This document shows positions 9,656 through 18,956 of a stretch of 64,000 nt of DNA, one piece after another. Under the pieces are notes generated by a model, which was given only the letters and a program-made list of their open reading frames with translations, did no database searches and was not told the origin of the DNA. The stretch's first letter is position 1; the number at the start of each line of letters is the position of its first letter. Both the position numbers and the translations under genes were made by a program. The stretch is from contig NZ_STGL01000003.1 of NCBI RefSeq assembly GCF_004919085.1, positions 186,001 through 250,000 on the forward strand, read 5' to 3'. Source of the DNA: Nocardioides sp. GY 10127. Its GTDB lineage: Bacteria; Actinomycetota; Actinomycetes; Propionibacteriales; Nocardioidaceae.

Positions 9656-9787
9656 CCACCAGCCACCCGGGGCCCCAGGAAGTCCCCCACCTGGCACAGG
9701 TCTGGCGGCAACGCCCCCGGGCGGCGCAGCCTGCGACGAGGACGGTCCCCGGGACCGCCCGTCGACCACCGTGGGGGGAGGTCCCTC

Positions 9788-11647
9788 GTGACCAGTGCCG
9801 GCGTCACCAGCGAGGCCGTCGACGAGGCCCGAACGCCCGGGCCCGACCGGGAAGCCCTGCCGTTCCAGTGCGACCTCGTGCTCAAGGGCGGGCTCACGAG
9901 CGGGGTCGTCTACCCGGCCGCGATCGCCGAGATCGCCCGGGACCACCGGCTGCGCTCGGTCGGGGGCTCCTCGGCCGGGGCCATCGCCGCGGCCGCCGCG
10001 GCCGCCGCCGAGCTCGGGCGGGGCCGGCCGGGTGGCGGGTTCGAGCGGCTGGCGCGGCTGCCGGAGGACCTGGCGGTCACGGACGCCGTCGGCTCCTCAC
10101 CCGGTGGCCGCACCGTCCTGCAGCGCCTCTTCACCCCCGACCCCGGGACAGCCACGCTGTTCGAGCTGGCGTGGACGGGGCTCCAGCTCGCCAGTGCGCC
10201 CGGCCCGCGCGGCCCGCACGTCCGCCACCTCGTGGCCACGCTGTGGAACGCGGCCCGGACGCCCGTGGCCAGCGCGGTGGGCGCGCTGGCCGTCGTCGGG
10301 GCCCTGGCCGTGCTCGTCGCCACGCTGGCCGGGCCGTCCGGGCCCGCCGGCGTCCTGGCCGCGGGCCTCCTCCTGGTGCTCGTCGCGGTCCTGGCGCCGG
10401 CCGGCGTGCTGATCGCCCGCGGTCGAGCCGTGCTGCGCGAGGCCCCGGACCGGCTCGAGGAGAACCTGCTCGGCCTGGTGTCGGGGCTCCCGGCGCAGGA
10501 GGACGGGGTGGCGCTCACGACCTGGTTGCACGCCCGGCTCCAGGAGCTCGCGGGCCGCGGGCCGGGCGCGGCGCCGGTGACCTACGGGGACCTCGCCGAG
10601 GCCGGCGTCCGCCTGGTCACCACGACCACCGACCTCTCGGCCGGCACCGACCGGGTCTTCCCGTTCGTCGGGGACGGGTGGGCGTTCGAGCCGGCGCAGC
10701 TCGCCAGGCTCCTCCCCCGCGACGTCCTGGACCACCTGGTCGCGAGGGGAGCGCCCCTTCCCGCCGGGCTGGTGTCGCTGCCCGCCCCCGCCGACCTGCC
10801 GATCCTGCTGGGCGCCCGCATCAGCCTCTCGTTCCCGGGGCTGGTCTCGGCCGTCCCGCTGCACCGCCTCGACCCCGCGACCGGCCGGTACCTCAGCGCC
10901 TGGTGCTCCGACGGCGGCATCACCTCCAACCTGCCCGTGCACCTCTTCGACCGGCCCGTGCCCGGCCGGCCCACCTACGCCATCAACCTCGCGGACGGCG
11001 GGCGCGACGACCTGCCGGCCGAGGCCAACGTCTGGCGGCCGACCGCCACGGCCGAGGCGGCGCCCACCCCGCACCGGGAGGTGGCCGGCCTCGGCGGCCT
11101 GCTCGGGGCGGTGCTCGCGACGATGCAGTCCTGGACCGACAACGCCCTGGCCAGGACGACCGGCTACCGCGAGCGCATCTGCCGGGTGCGGCTCAGCGAG
11201 CGCCAGGGCGGGCTGCACCTCGACATGCCGCCCGCGACCATCCTGCGGCTGGCCGAGGTCGGCCGGGCCGCGGGCCGCGAGCTCGCCTCGATCCGGCGCG
11301 ACACCGGCGCCGCTCCCGGGGGCGAGCCCGGGGCCGTGCCCGGCGGCCGCGACTGGGAGCAGCACCGCTTCGTCCGGCTCCGGACCTTCTGCGCGGGCCT
11401 GGGCCGCTTCGTCGTCGAGGGGCGCGACGGGCTCGCCGCCGACCTCTCCCCCGGCTACCCCGACCTCTCCGACGGCGCGCAGGAGCGTCCGTGGCTGCCC
11501 TACACCGACGGCTGGACCCCCGCCGCCTCGAAGTCGGCGCTCGGCGGGGTGGAGGCGATCTCCGAGGAGGCCCTCACCGCCATGCTCACCCCTCCGCCGC
11601 GCCCGCCGCGGCTGGGCCCGCGGCTGCACGACGAGCCCGAGGGCTGA
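9788..11647 (+). CDS. Patatin-like phospholipase with internal membrane segments
   Basis: Predicted lipid acyl hydrolase of 619 residues. The oxyanion-hole region KGGLTSGVVYPAAI (33-46), the nucleophile elbow GGSSAG with S62, and the catalytic Asp in SDGGITSNLP (D375) give a complete Ser-Asp dyad. Between them, about residues 158-212, are two strongly hydrophobic stretches that look like transmembrane helices, so the enzyme is probably membrane anchored. The GTG start is chosen for the GGGGGAGG ribosome site just upstream; the open frame extends further 5' but through the repeat array. It is a single gene, convergent with the LCP gene. Substrate is unknown. Confidence 0.85.
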   Translation: MTSAGVTSEAVDEARTPGPDREALPFQCDLVLKGGLTSGVVYPAAIAEIARDHRLRSVGGSSAGAIAAAAAAAAELGRGRPGGGFERLARLPEDLAVTDAVGSSPGGRTVLQRLFTPDPGTATLFELAWTGLQLASAPGPRGPHVRHLVATLWNAARTPVASAVGALAVVGALAVLVATLAGPSGPAGVLAAGLLLVLVAVLAPAGVLIARGRAVLREAPDRLEENLLGLVSGLPAQEDGVALTTWLHARLQELAGRGPGAAPVTYGDLAEAGVRLVTTTTDLSAGTDRVFPFVGDGWAFEPAQLARLLPRDVLDHLVARGAPLPAGLVSLPAPADLPILLGARISLSFPGLVSAVPLHRLDPATGRYLSAWCSDGGITSNLPVHLFDRPVPGRPTYAINLADGGRDDLPAEANVWRPTATAEAAPTPHREVAGLGGLLGAVLATMQSWTDNALARTTGYRERICRVRLSERQGGLHLDMPPATILRLAEVGRAAGRELASIRRDTGAAPGGEPGAVPGGRDWEQHRFVRLRTFCAGLGRFVVEGRDGLAADLSPGYPDLSDGAQERPWLPYTDGWTPAASKSALGGVEAISEEALTAMLTPPPRPPRLGPRLHDEPEG

Positions 11648-11657
11648 GCCCCGACCC

Positions 11658-11683
11658 GAGCCCCGACCCGAAGCACGGGGCTC
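11658..11683. terminator. Short hairpin between convergent genes
   Basis: GAGCCCCG (11658-11665) pairs with CGGGGCTC (11676-11683) and overlaps the end of the LCP gene. It probably serves both strands. Confidence 0.4.
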
Positions 11684-12623
11684 AGCAGTGCCGCGGCAGC
11701 GTCGCGTCGCGTCGGGCGGCGCGCGCGAGGCGGCGGGCGTAGGCGACGTCCGGACGGATGACGCTGGCGCCCCCGATGGTGGCGAACGAGCCGCGCAGCA
11801 CGCAGGTGGTGATGCGCGAGGGCTGCACCTGCGCGACGGCCTGGGCCAGCGTGAACAGCTCCGCCGGGCTGGCGTCGGCGTGCGTGTGGCGCAGGACGCT
11901 GAGGGCACCCCGCTCGAGGAACCCCGGCTGGTCCGCGCGCTGCCGGACCCGGGCGGCGATGCCCCGCAGCACGCGCTGCTGGTTGGCGGAGCGGTCGTAG
12001 TCCCCGCCCGGCAGCGAGTGGCGGATGCGCGAGAAGGCCATCGCGTCGTAGCCGCCGAGGCGGATCGTCCCGGCCGGGAAGCCCTTCGGCTTGAGGAACT
12101 CGTCTGCGAAGGCGCGCGGGTTGTGGACGGTGATCCCACCGATGTCGCGGATCATCTGCTCGAAGTAGGTGAAGCGGGTGACCATCACGTAGTCGGGCCG
12201 GATGCCCACGTACGCCGCGACGGTACGACCGAGCAGCCGTGGCCCCCCGAAGTAGAGGGCGGCGTTGACGCGGTTGCTGCCGTGCCCCGGGATGGGCACC
12301 CACATGTCCCGCGGGATGCCGATGGACGCGGCGGCGCCCGTCCGGGTGTCGAGCCCGACCAGCTGGAGGGCGTCGCCGCGCGAGCGGGTCATGTCCTGCC
12401 CGGGACGGGCGTCCGAGCCGACCGCGAGGATCCAGACGGTCCGGTCGCTGCCGTCGAGGCCCCGGGCGTGGGGCATGGCGACGACGGTGACGTCGTCGGG
12501 CGGGGTGGCGCTGTCGGGGACGACGACGGTGACCACGGCCAGCAGGAGCCCCAGCGCGAGGAGGCGCGCCAGGGCGGGCAGCCGGGTGGGCAGCCGGGCG
12601 GGAAGGAGGGCACGCATGCTCAC
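11682..12623 (-). CDS. LytR-CpsA-Psr (LCP) family transferase
   Basis: LCP enzymes move lipid-linked glycopolymers such as arabinogalactan or teichoic acids onto peptidoglycan at the outer face of the membrane. A signal-anchor helix lies in the first 35 residues. LCP motifs follow in order: VGSDARPGQDM, RSRGDALQLVGLD, IGIPRDMWVPIPG, RVNAALYFGG, and the catalytic-arginine region AFSRIRHSLPGGDYDRSANQQ. At 313 residues it is near normal length. The GTG start overlaps the stop of the upstream lipoprotein gene (GTGA), so the pair is coupled; an in-frame ATG at 12617 is the alternative start. Confidence 0.92.
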   Translation of the reverse strand: MSMRALLPARLPTRLPALARLLALGLLLAVVTVVVPDSATPPDDVTVVAMPHARGLDGSDRTVWILAVGSDARPGQDMTRSRGDALQLVGLDTRTGAAASIGIPRDMWVPIPGHGSNRVNAALYFGGPRLLGRTVAAYVGIRPDYVMVTRFTYFEQMIRDIGGITVHNPRAFADEFLKPKGFPAGTIRLGGYDAMAFSRIRHSLPGGDYDRSANQQRVLRGIAARVRQRADQPGFLERGALSVLRHTHADASPAELFTLAQAVAQVQPSRITTCVLRGSFATIGGASVIRPDVAYARRLARAARRDATLPRHC

Positions 12624-13282
12624 ACCCCCCGCACGCGGGTCTGGGTCACGTCGTAGGCCAGGACCCGCCAGTGCCGCCCGACCCGGGTCATGGCGAGCCG
12701 CGCGGCGACCGCGAAGCGTCCCGTCAGGCGTCCCTCGGTGTCGTAGACGAGGCGGACGCGGGCGGTGGCCGCCCGGGCGTGGGCCCCCACGGCCAGGACG
12801 TCGACGTGGACCACCCGGCGCACCGCCACCAGCCCCTCGATCCGGCTGCTGATCGCGGCCGCCGTGGTGCGCCTGCGGTCGGCCGCCGCCTGGTGCGCCG
12901 TGGAGCCGGTGAAGCCGGAGAACGCCCGGGAGAAGGCGCGACGGGTGCCGGGCCGCGGGTAGTCGCCGGAGGTGAAGCCGCCGTCCATCCAGGTGTCGGC
13001 CACGTCGGCGACCGCCGCGGCGACCTGGCGGGTGCGCTCCCGCGGCAGCGCACCCGCCACCTCCCCGACGAGGACGACGGTCGGGGCAGGTCGGCGCTCG
13101 AGCAGCCGCCCGGGCGCCACCGAGGCGGTGGCCCCGTCCGAGGTCGGCTGCCCGCCGTCGGAGTCGGTGCAGCCGCCGAGGCCGAGGGTCAGCGCGACCG
13201 CGAGCAGCAGGGCGCCCGCTCCGGGCGCGCCCCGGCCGAGCCGGCTCCCGCCGGTGGCGTGAACGGTCCTGTCGTCGTGCAC
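12620..13282 (-). CDS. Putative lipoprotein of unknown function, coupled to LCP gene
   Basis: I do not recognise the family. The GTG at 13282, preceded by GGGAGG, gives a protein of 220 residues. It begins with a charged N terminus, a hydrophobic helix and the lipobox LGLGGC, so it should be a lipid-anchored extracytoplasmic protein. The rest resembles a secreted alpha/beta domain, ending in WRVLAYDVTQTRV like the SnoaL/NTF2-type domains of Mce-associated proteins, but this is only suggestive. The coupling to an LCP transferase points to cell-wall work. Confidence 0.7.
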   Translation of the reverse strand: MHDDRTVHATGGSRLGRGAPGAGALLLAVALTLGLGGCTDSDGGQPTSDGATASVAPGRLLERRPAPTVVLVGEVAGALPRERTRQVAAAVADVADTWMDGGFTSGDYPRPGTRRAFSRAFSGFTGSTAHQAAADRRRTTAAAISSRIEGLVAVRRVVHVDVLAVGAHARAATARVRLVYDTEGRLTGRFAVAARLAMTRVGRHWRVLAYDVTQTRVRGV

Positions 13283-13745
13283 GAGTGCCTCCCGAGAGCG
13301 GCGGCGTCGGCCCCGCGAGCGGTGCCCCGGCCGCCGTGGCGTCCATGACAGCCGCACACGGTACGCGCCGACGTGAGACGGTGCGACCAGGGTCACACTC
13401 GCGCGTCAGGGAGATCGGTCCAGACCGATGGTGAGCGCATTGGAGCGATCCAGAGAGGTCCGCGCAGGAATGCCCGGCCCCGGCCGACCTGCACGACGTG
13501 CGCCCTCTCACCCCACGACGACCCCCGAGGGGTCAGAATGGGCTCACAGGACGCTCCCACGAGCCCGTCCCGGCGCCCGGTCGCAAGGCCGGTCCCACGT
13601 CCCGCGACCCGTCCTGGGTCCGGGTGTGCGCCGGGGTCTAGCCTTGGGGGCCGACGCCCTGTGCGTCACGCCCTCACCCCCCGCACCACACCCCCGCCCG
13701 CACCCAGCACAGCGCAGCGAAAAACCGGAAGAGGCGAACCAAGCC
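13283..13745. other. Intergenic region between divergent lipoprotein gene and kgd
   Basis: These 463 bases lie between divergent starts and should hold both promoters. I see no convincing gene and no strong palindrome. GAAGAGG stands 11 bases before the kgd GTG as a modest ribosome site. Confidence 0.5.
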
Positions 13746-16700
13746 GTGCCGCAGTCCACAGGCAGCTCCACCTCCGCCACGACGACCGAGGTCTCCGACG
13801 ACTTCGGTGCCAACGAGTGGCTCGTCGAGGAGATGTACGAGCAGTTCAGCAAGGACCCCGCGAGCGTCGACCCGACGTGGGCGGCGTACTTCGCGAACCA
13901 CACCCCGCAGAACGGGGCCAACGGCACCGCGAAGGCCACGTCGAACGGCACGAGCAGCACCAGCAACGGGAGCGCGCCCGCCAAGGCCCCCGCCAAGGCC
14001 CCCGCGCAGGCCCCGGCCCCCGCCGCGGCTCCTGCCGCCGCCCCGGCGCCCGCCAAGCCCGCCGCCGCGCGCCCCGCCCCGGTCGCAACCCCGCGCCAGT
14101 CGGGCAAGGCCGCCGAGCCCGGCCGCGGCACCAGCTCGCCCATGCCGAAGGAGTCGGCTCCGGCCGCCAAGAACAGCGCCAGCGACGAGCCCACCTACAC
14201 GGTGCTCCGCGGCGCCCCCGCGCGGACCGCGCAGAACATGGACGCCTCGCTCACGGTCCCGACCGCGACGTCCGTCCGCTCGGTGCCGGTCAAGCTCCTG
14301 TGGGACAACCGCACCGTCATCAACAACCACCTCGCCCGCGCCCGCGGCGGCAAGGTGTCGTTCACCCACCTCATCGGCTACGCCCTGGTCAAGGCGCTGA
14401 AGTCGATGCCGGAGATGAACAACGCCTACGCCGAGGTCGACGGCAAGCCCAACCTGGTCACGCCGGCCCACATCAACCTGGGCCTGGCGATCGACATCAA
14501 GAAGGGCGCCACCCGCCAGCTCCTCGTGCCGTCGATCAAGGGCTGCGAGACGATGGACTTCGCGGGCTTCTGGACGGCCTACGAGGACGTCGTGGTCAAG
14601 GCCCGCGAGGGCAAGCTGACCGTCGCCGACTTCCAGGGCACCACCCTGAGCCTCACCAACGTGGGCGGTCTCGGCACCAACCACTCGGTGCCGCGCCTCA
14701 TGGGCGGCCAGGCCGCCATCATCGGCGTCGGCGCCATGGACTACCCGCCGGAGTGGCAGGGCGCCTCGGCCGACGCGATCGCGCGCAACGCGATCAGCAA
14801 GGTCATGACGATCACCTCGACCTACGACCACCGCGTCATCCAGGGCGCGCAGTCGGGCGAGTTCCTCAAGCGCGTGCACTCGCTGCTCCTGGGCGGCGAC
14901 GGCTTCTACGACGAGATCTTCCGCTCGCTGCGCATCCCCTACCAGCCGATCCGCTGGGCCGGGGACATCGCGACGTCGCACGACGACGAGATCTCCAAGC
15001 AGGCGCGCATCCTCGAGCTGATCCACGCCTACCGCGTCCGCGGCCACCTCATGGCCGACACGGACCCGCTGGAGTACCGCCAGCGCACGCACCCCGACCT
15101 CGAGGTGGAGAGCCACGGCCTGACGCTGTGGGACCTGGACCGGGAGTTCGCCACCGGCTCGTTCGGCCCCTCGGGCCGGCCGTTCATGAAGCTGCGCGAC
15201 ATCCTCGGCATCCTGCGCGACTCCTACTGCCGCACCACGGGCATCGAGTACATGCACATCATGGACCCGGCCCAGCGCCGCTGGCTCCAGGAGCGCGTCG
15301 AGGTGCCCCACACCAAGCCGCCGCGCGAGGAGCAGCTGCGCATCCTGCTCAAGCTCAACCAGGCCGAGGCGTTCGAGACCTTCCTCCAGACGAAGTTCGT
15401 CGGGCAGAAGCGCTTCAGCCTCGAGGGCGGCGAGACCGCGATCCCGGTCGTCGACGAGATCTGCGAGGCGGCCGCCGAGGCCGGCCTCGACGAGGTCGCG
15501 ATCGGCATGGCCCACCGCGGTCGCCTCAACGTCCTGGCGAACATCGTCGGCAAGAAGTACTCCCAGATCTTCCGCGAGTTCGAGGGCAACATCGACCCGC
15601 GCACGGTCCAGGGCTCCGGCGACGTGAAGTACCACCTGGGCGCCGAGGGCGAGTTCTCCGCCGAGGGCGGCGAGACCATCAAGGTCTCCGTCGCCGCGAA
15701 CCCCTCGCACCTCGAGACGGTCGACCCGGTGCTCGAGGGCATCGCCCGGGCCAAGCAGGACGTGCTGGACCGGGGCGAGGAGTTCCCGGTCATGCCGCTG
15801 CTCGTCCACGGCGACGCGGCCTTCGCCGGCCAGGGTGTGGTGGCGGAGACGCTCAACCTCTCCCAGCTGCGCGGCTACCGCACCGGCGGCACGATCCACC
15901 TGATCATCAACAACCAGGTCGGCTTCACCACCTCCCCCGGCTCCTCGCGCTCGTCGCTGTACTGCACCGACGTCGCGCGGATGGTCCAGGCGCCGATCCT
16001 GCACGTGAACGGCGACGACCCGGAGGCGTGCATCCACGCGGCCCGGCTCGCGTTCGAGTACCGCCAGGCGTTCCACAAGGACGTCGTCATCGACCTCGTC
16101 TGCTACCGCCGCCGCGGTCACAACGAGGGCGACGACCCGAGCTACACCCAGCCGCTCATGTACGACCTCATCGAGCAGAAGCGCTCGGTGCGCAAGCTCT
16201 ACACCGAGTCCCTCATCGGCCGTGGCGACATCACGATCGAGGAGGCGGAGCAGGTGCTGCGCGACTACCAGCAGCAGCTGGAGCGCGTCTTCACCGAGGT
16301 CCGCGAGGCCAGCACCGAGCCGCCGACCGACTGGACGACGGTGCCGGACTACCCGGACAAGCCCGCCGGCGACACGGTCACCGCGATCGACGACGCCACC
16401 ATGGCGCGCATCGCCGAGGCCTACACGACGCCGCCCGACGGCTTCACCGTCCACCCGAAGGTGATGCCGCAGCTGCAGCGCCGCGCCAAGGGCATCCTCG
16501 AGGGCCCGATCGACTGGGGCACCGGCGAGATCCTCGCGTTCGGTGCGCTGCTCATGGACGGGCGCCCCGTGCGCCTGGCCGGCCAGGACTCCCGCCGCGG
16601 CACGTTCGTCTCGCGCTTCGGCACGATCATCGACCGGACCAACGCCGACGAGTGGACGCCGCTGGCCCACCTCACCGAGGACCAGGCGCGCTTCTACATC

Positions 16701-17528
16701 TACGACTCGCTGCTCAGCGAGTACGCCGCCCTCGGCTTCGAGTACGGCTACTCCGTGGCCCGCCCCGAGGCGCTCGTCCTGTGGGAGGCCCAGTTCGGCG
16801 ACTTCGTCAACGGCGCCCAGTCCGTCATCGACGAGTACATCAGCGCGGGCGAGACCAAGTGGGGCCAGCGCTCCGGCGTCGTCCTGCTCCTCCCCCACGG
16901 CTACGAGGGCCAGGGCCCGGACCACTCCTCGGCCCGCATCGAGCGGTTCCTCACCATGGCCGCCGACGAGGCGATCGTGGTGGCGCAGCCCTCGACCCCG
17001 GCGTCCTACTTCCACCTGCTGCGCAAGCACGCGCTCGGCGAGGTCCACCGCCCGCTGGTGGTGTTCACGCCCAAGTCGATGCTCAAGCGCAAGGAGGCGG
17101 CCTCCGTGCCGACCGACTTCACGCAGGGCACCTTCCGCCCGTTCATCGGGGACGCGGACGCCGACCCGAGCACGGTCGACACGCTGCTGCTCTGCTCGGG
17201 CCGGGTCACGTGGGACCTCATGGTCGAGCGCGCCAAGCGGGAGAACGCCTCGCGCTTCGCCATCGGCCGCGTGGAGCAGCTCTACCCGCGCCCGCTCGCC
17301 GACATCCAGGCCGAGATCGCGAAGTACCCGAACCTCAAGGAGGTCCGCTGGGTGCAGGACGAGCCGCTCAACAACGGCCCGTGGCCGCACTACGCGCTCA
17401 ACGTCTGGCCGAACGTCGACGCCACGGTCGTGCCCGTCACGCGGCCGGAGTCGTCCTCGCCGTCGGTCGGCACGATCAAGCGGCACCAGGCCGAGCAGAA
17501 GGAGCTCCTCGGCCGGGCGTTCGCCTGA
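13746..17528 (+). CDS. kgd: Multifunctional 2-oxoglutarate dehydrogenase/decarboxylase (SucA-SucB fusion type)
   Basis: Thiamin-diphosphate enzyme at the 2-oxoglutarate node of the TCA cycle, 1260 residues against 1231 in M. tuberculosis Kgd. The N-terminal E1 segment has WLVEEMYEQFSKDP and WAAYF. An Ala/Pro/Lys linker (about 60-140) follows. Then comes an E2-type acyltransferase domain ending in TYDHRVIQGAQSGEFL (about 360) with no lipoyl domain. The E1o domain has MAHRGRLNVLANI (about 587), SGDVKYHLG and HGDAAFAGQG, the ThDP and substrate sites. GTG 13746 is chosen because the protein then begins like other Kgd proteins. It is a single gene, ending at a 17-bp hairpin. Confidence 0.97.
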   Translation: MPQSTGSSTSATTTEVSDDFGANEWLVEEMYEQFSKDPASVDPTWAAYFANHTPQNGANGTAKATSNGTSSTSNGSAPAKAPAKAPAQAPAPAAAPAAAPAPAKPAAARPAPVATPRQSGKAAEPGRGTSSPMPKESAPAAKNSASDEPTYTVLRGAPARTAQNMDASLTVPTATSVRSVPVKLLWDNRTVINNHLARARGGKVSFTHLIGYALVKALKSMPEMNNAYAEVDGKPNLVTPAHINLGLAIDIKKGATRQLLVPSIKGCETMDFAGFWTAYEDVVVKAREGKLTVADFQGTTLSLTNVGGLGTNHSVPRLMGGQAAIIGVGAMDYPPEWQGASADAIARNAISKVMTITSTYDHRVIQGAQSGEFLKRVHSLLLGGDGFYDEIFRSLRIPYQPIRWAGDIATSHDDEISKQARILELIHAYRVRGHLMADTDPLEYRQRTHPDLEVESHGLTLWDLDREFATGSFGPSGRPFMKLRDILGILRDSYCRTTGIEYMHIMDPAQRRWLQERVEVPHTKPPREEQLRILLKLNQAEAFETFLQTKFVGQKRFSLEGGETAIPVVDEICEAAAEAGLDEVAIGMAHRGRLNVLANIVGKKYSQIFREFEGNIDPRTVQGSGDVKYHLGAEGEFSAEGGETIKVSVAANPSHLETVDPVLEGIARAKQDVLDRGEEFPVMPLLVHGDAAFAGQGVVAETLNLSQLRGYRTGGTIHLIINNQVGFTTSPGSSRSSLYCTDVARMVQAPILHVNGDDPEACIHAARLAFEYRQAFHKDVVIDLVCYRRRGHNEGDDPSYTQPLMYDLIEQKRSVRKLYTESLIGRGDITIEEAEQVLRDYQQQLERVFTEVREASTEPPTDWTTVPDYPDKPAGDTVTAIDDATMARIAEAYTTPPDGFTVHPKVMPQLQRRAKGILEGPIDWGTGEILAFGALLMDGRPVRLAGQDSRRGTFVSRFGTIIDRTNADEWTPLAHLTEDQARFYIYDSLLSEYAALGFEYGYSVARPEALVLWEAQFGDFVNGAQSVIDEYISAGETKWGQRSGVVLLLPHGYEGQGPDHSSARIERFLTMAADEAIVVAQPSTPASYFHLLRKHALGEVHRPLVVFTPKSMLKRKEAASVPTDFTQGTFRPFIGDADADPSTVDTLLLCSGRVTWDLMVERAKRENASRFAIGRVEQLYPRPLADIQAEIAKYPNLKEVRWVQDEPLNNGPWPHYALNVWPNVDATVVPVTRPESSSPSVGTIKRHQAEQKELLGRAFA

Positions 17529-17622
17529 CCCACGCACCACCCCGGCGCCGGCGGCGCCACCGCTGCCGGCGCGGCCACACGCTCTGGCACACCCAGCAGC
17601 CGCCGCAGCGTCAAGACCGGTT

Positions 17623-17659
17623 CCGCGGGCCGGGTCGACCTGGTCGACCCGGCCCGCGG
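17623..17659 (+). terminator. kgd terminator
   Basis: A perfect 17-bp stem (17623-17639 with 17643-17659) closes a CTG loop. It lies 95 bases after the kgd stop and just upstream of the DUF6104 gene. Confidence 0.75.
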
Positions 17660-17686
17660 CCGTCCCCGACACCGTGAGGAGAACGC

Positions 17687-17863
17687 ATGTACTTCACCGA
17701 CCGTGGCATCGAGGAGCTCGAGCGCAGGCGGGGCGAGGAGGAGGTCTCGCTGGCCTGGCTGGCGGACCAGCTCCGCACGTTCACGGACGTGCATCCGGAG
17801 CACGAGGCGGCCGTCGAGCGGCTCGCCACCTGGCTGGCCCGTCTGGACGACCCGGAGGACTGA
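17687..17863 (+). CDS. DUF6104 family small protein
   Basis: This 58-residue protein starts MYFTDRGIEELERRRGEEEV and ends with an acidic tail, matching from memory the actinobacterial DUF6104 family found next to kgd. Function is unknown. It is charged, probably all helical and cytoplasmic. The ribosome site GTGAGGAGAACGC is strong. A small hairpin (GTGCCCG-TC-CGGGCAC) directly follows the stop. Confidence 0.85.
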   Translation: MYFTDRGIEELERRRGEEEVSLAWLADQLRTFTDVHPEHEAAVERLATWLARLDDPED

Positions 17864-18034
17864 GTGCCCGTCCGGGCACCCGATCCGGCGGCCGTACCGC
17901 ATCCTGGGTACGGGTTCCGGGCGGTGGACGACCGTGCTGACCAGCGCGTTTCAGCGAACGCGCGTACCGTGTCAGAACGTGGCCGCAACGTTTCCTCCAC
18001 CTGGGGTGTTTTTCCAGGTCAGATCCGGTGGCGA

Positions 18035-18051
18035 CATACCCTACGGGTATG
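18035..18051. promoter_or_regulatory. 17-bp palindrome, candidate TetR operator
   Basis: CATACCC-TAC-GGGTATG is a perfect inverted repeat ending 25 bases before the TetR start codon. CCAGGTCA and TGACCTGG flank it as a looser outer repeat. The position over the likely promoter fits autorepression. Confidence 0.5.
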
Positions 18052-18076
18052 ACCTGGGGTGCTTTACCCTGCCTGC

Positions 18077-18727
18077 ATGGGACAGGTGAGAGCGGAACGC
18101 AAGGAGCAGACGCGCAGAGCGCTGCTGTCCGCCGCACTGGACCTCTCGGGAGATAGCAGTCTCGGGTCGGTCTCGCTGCGGCAGGTCGCCAAGCAGGTGG
18201 GCATCGTCCCCACCGGCTTCTACCGGCACTTCTCCTCGGTCGAGGAGCTGGGGCTGGCCCTGGTGGACGAGTCGTTCACCTCGCTGCGGGCGCTGCTCCG
18301 CGACGTCCGGCAGGTCGAGGCGGACGCCGAGCGCAGTGCCGTGCGTCCACGCACCGGGGACCTCGTCGACGCGTCCGTCGACATCCTGGTGACCCACGTG
18401 GAGGCCCACCAGCCGCACTTCGCGTTCATCGCGCGCGAGCGCGCCGCCGGCCCGCCGGCCGTGCGCGAGGCCATCCGCCACGAGCTCGACCTCTGCGCCC
18501 GGGAGCTCGCCACCGACCTCGCCCGCGTCACCGGCACCTCGCAGTGGTCCGGCGAGGACCTGCGCATCCTCGCCGACCTCTTCGTCACCGTCATGGTCGA
18601 CACCGCCGAGACCCTGCTGCGCGCCGAGGGTCGCCCCCAGGCCCGGGCCGCGGTGGTGCAGACCGCCCGCGCCCAGCTGCGGATGATCCTCGTCGGCGCC
18701 TTCCACTGGGACTCCGAGCGGGTCTGA
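18077..18727 (+). CDS. TetR-family regulator, FabR-like
   Basis: DNA-binding repressor of 216 residues. The N-terminal helix-turn-helix runs through SLRQVAKQVGIVPTGFYRHF (about 35-54), followed by SVEELGLALVDE. This stretch is close to E. coli FabR, which senses unsaturated acyl chains and represses fatty-acid unsaturation genes, so a role in membrane lipid control is a fair inference. No desaturase gene is adjacent. The ATG at 18077 sits just after a 17-bp palindrome. A 16-bp terminator hairpin follows. Confidence 0.88.
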   Translation: MGQVRAERKEQTRRALLSAALDLSGDSSLGSVSLRQVAKQVGIVPTGFYRHFSSVEELGLALVDESFTSLRALLRDVRQVEADAERSAVRPRTGDLVDASVDILVTHVEAHQPHFAFIARERAAGPPAVREAIRHELDLCARELATDLARVTGTSQWSGEDLRILADLFVTVMVDTAETLLRAEGRPQARAAVVQTARAQLRMILVGAFHWDSERV

Positions 18728-18765
18728 GCCTGCCCCGCGACACGGCACCCCACCTCTTCGCAGGT

Positions 18766-18801
18766 CACGAGGCCCCACGGCAGCCGCCGTGGGGCCTCGT
18801 G
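18766..18801 (+). terminator. TetR-gene terminator
   Basis: A perfect 16-bp stem (18766-18781 with 18786-18801) closes an AGCC loop, 38 bases after the TetR stop. Confidence 0.75.
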
Positions 18802-18956
18802 CCGTCTCGGGGGCCCCGTCGACGCGGCCACGGACGCGCGCGGGCCACCTGTGCGCTCCTGGCGCCGGGCTGGCAGGAACCTGTGATTGACGGGCGCCAC
18901 CTGTGGATCGAGGAGGGTCGGCTCAGCCGGGCCCCGCGACGGCCGCTGGGACGGGC

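Noticed and set aside
17864..18052. Small plus-strand frame between the DUF6104 and TetR genes
   Set aside because: It overlaps a terminator-like hairpin and the TetR promoter; composition is not protein-like.
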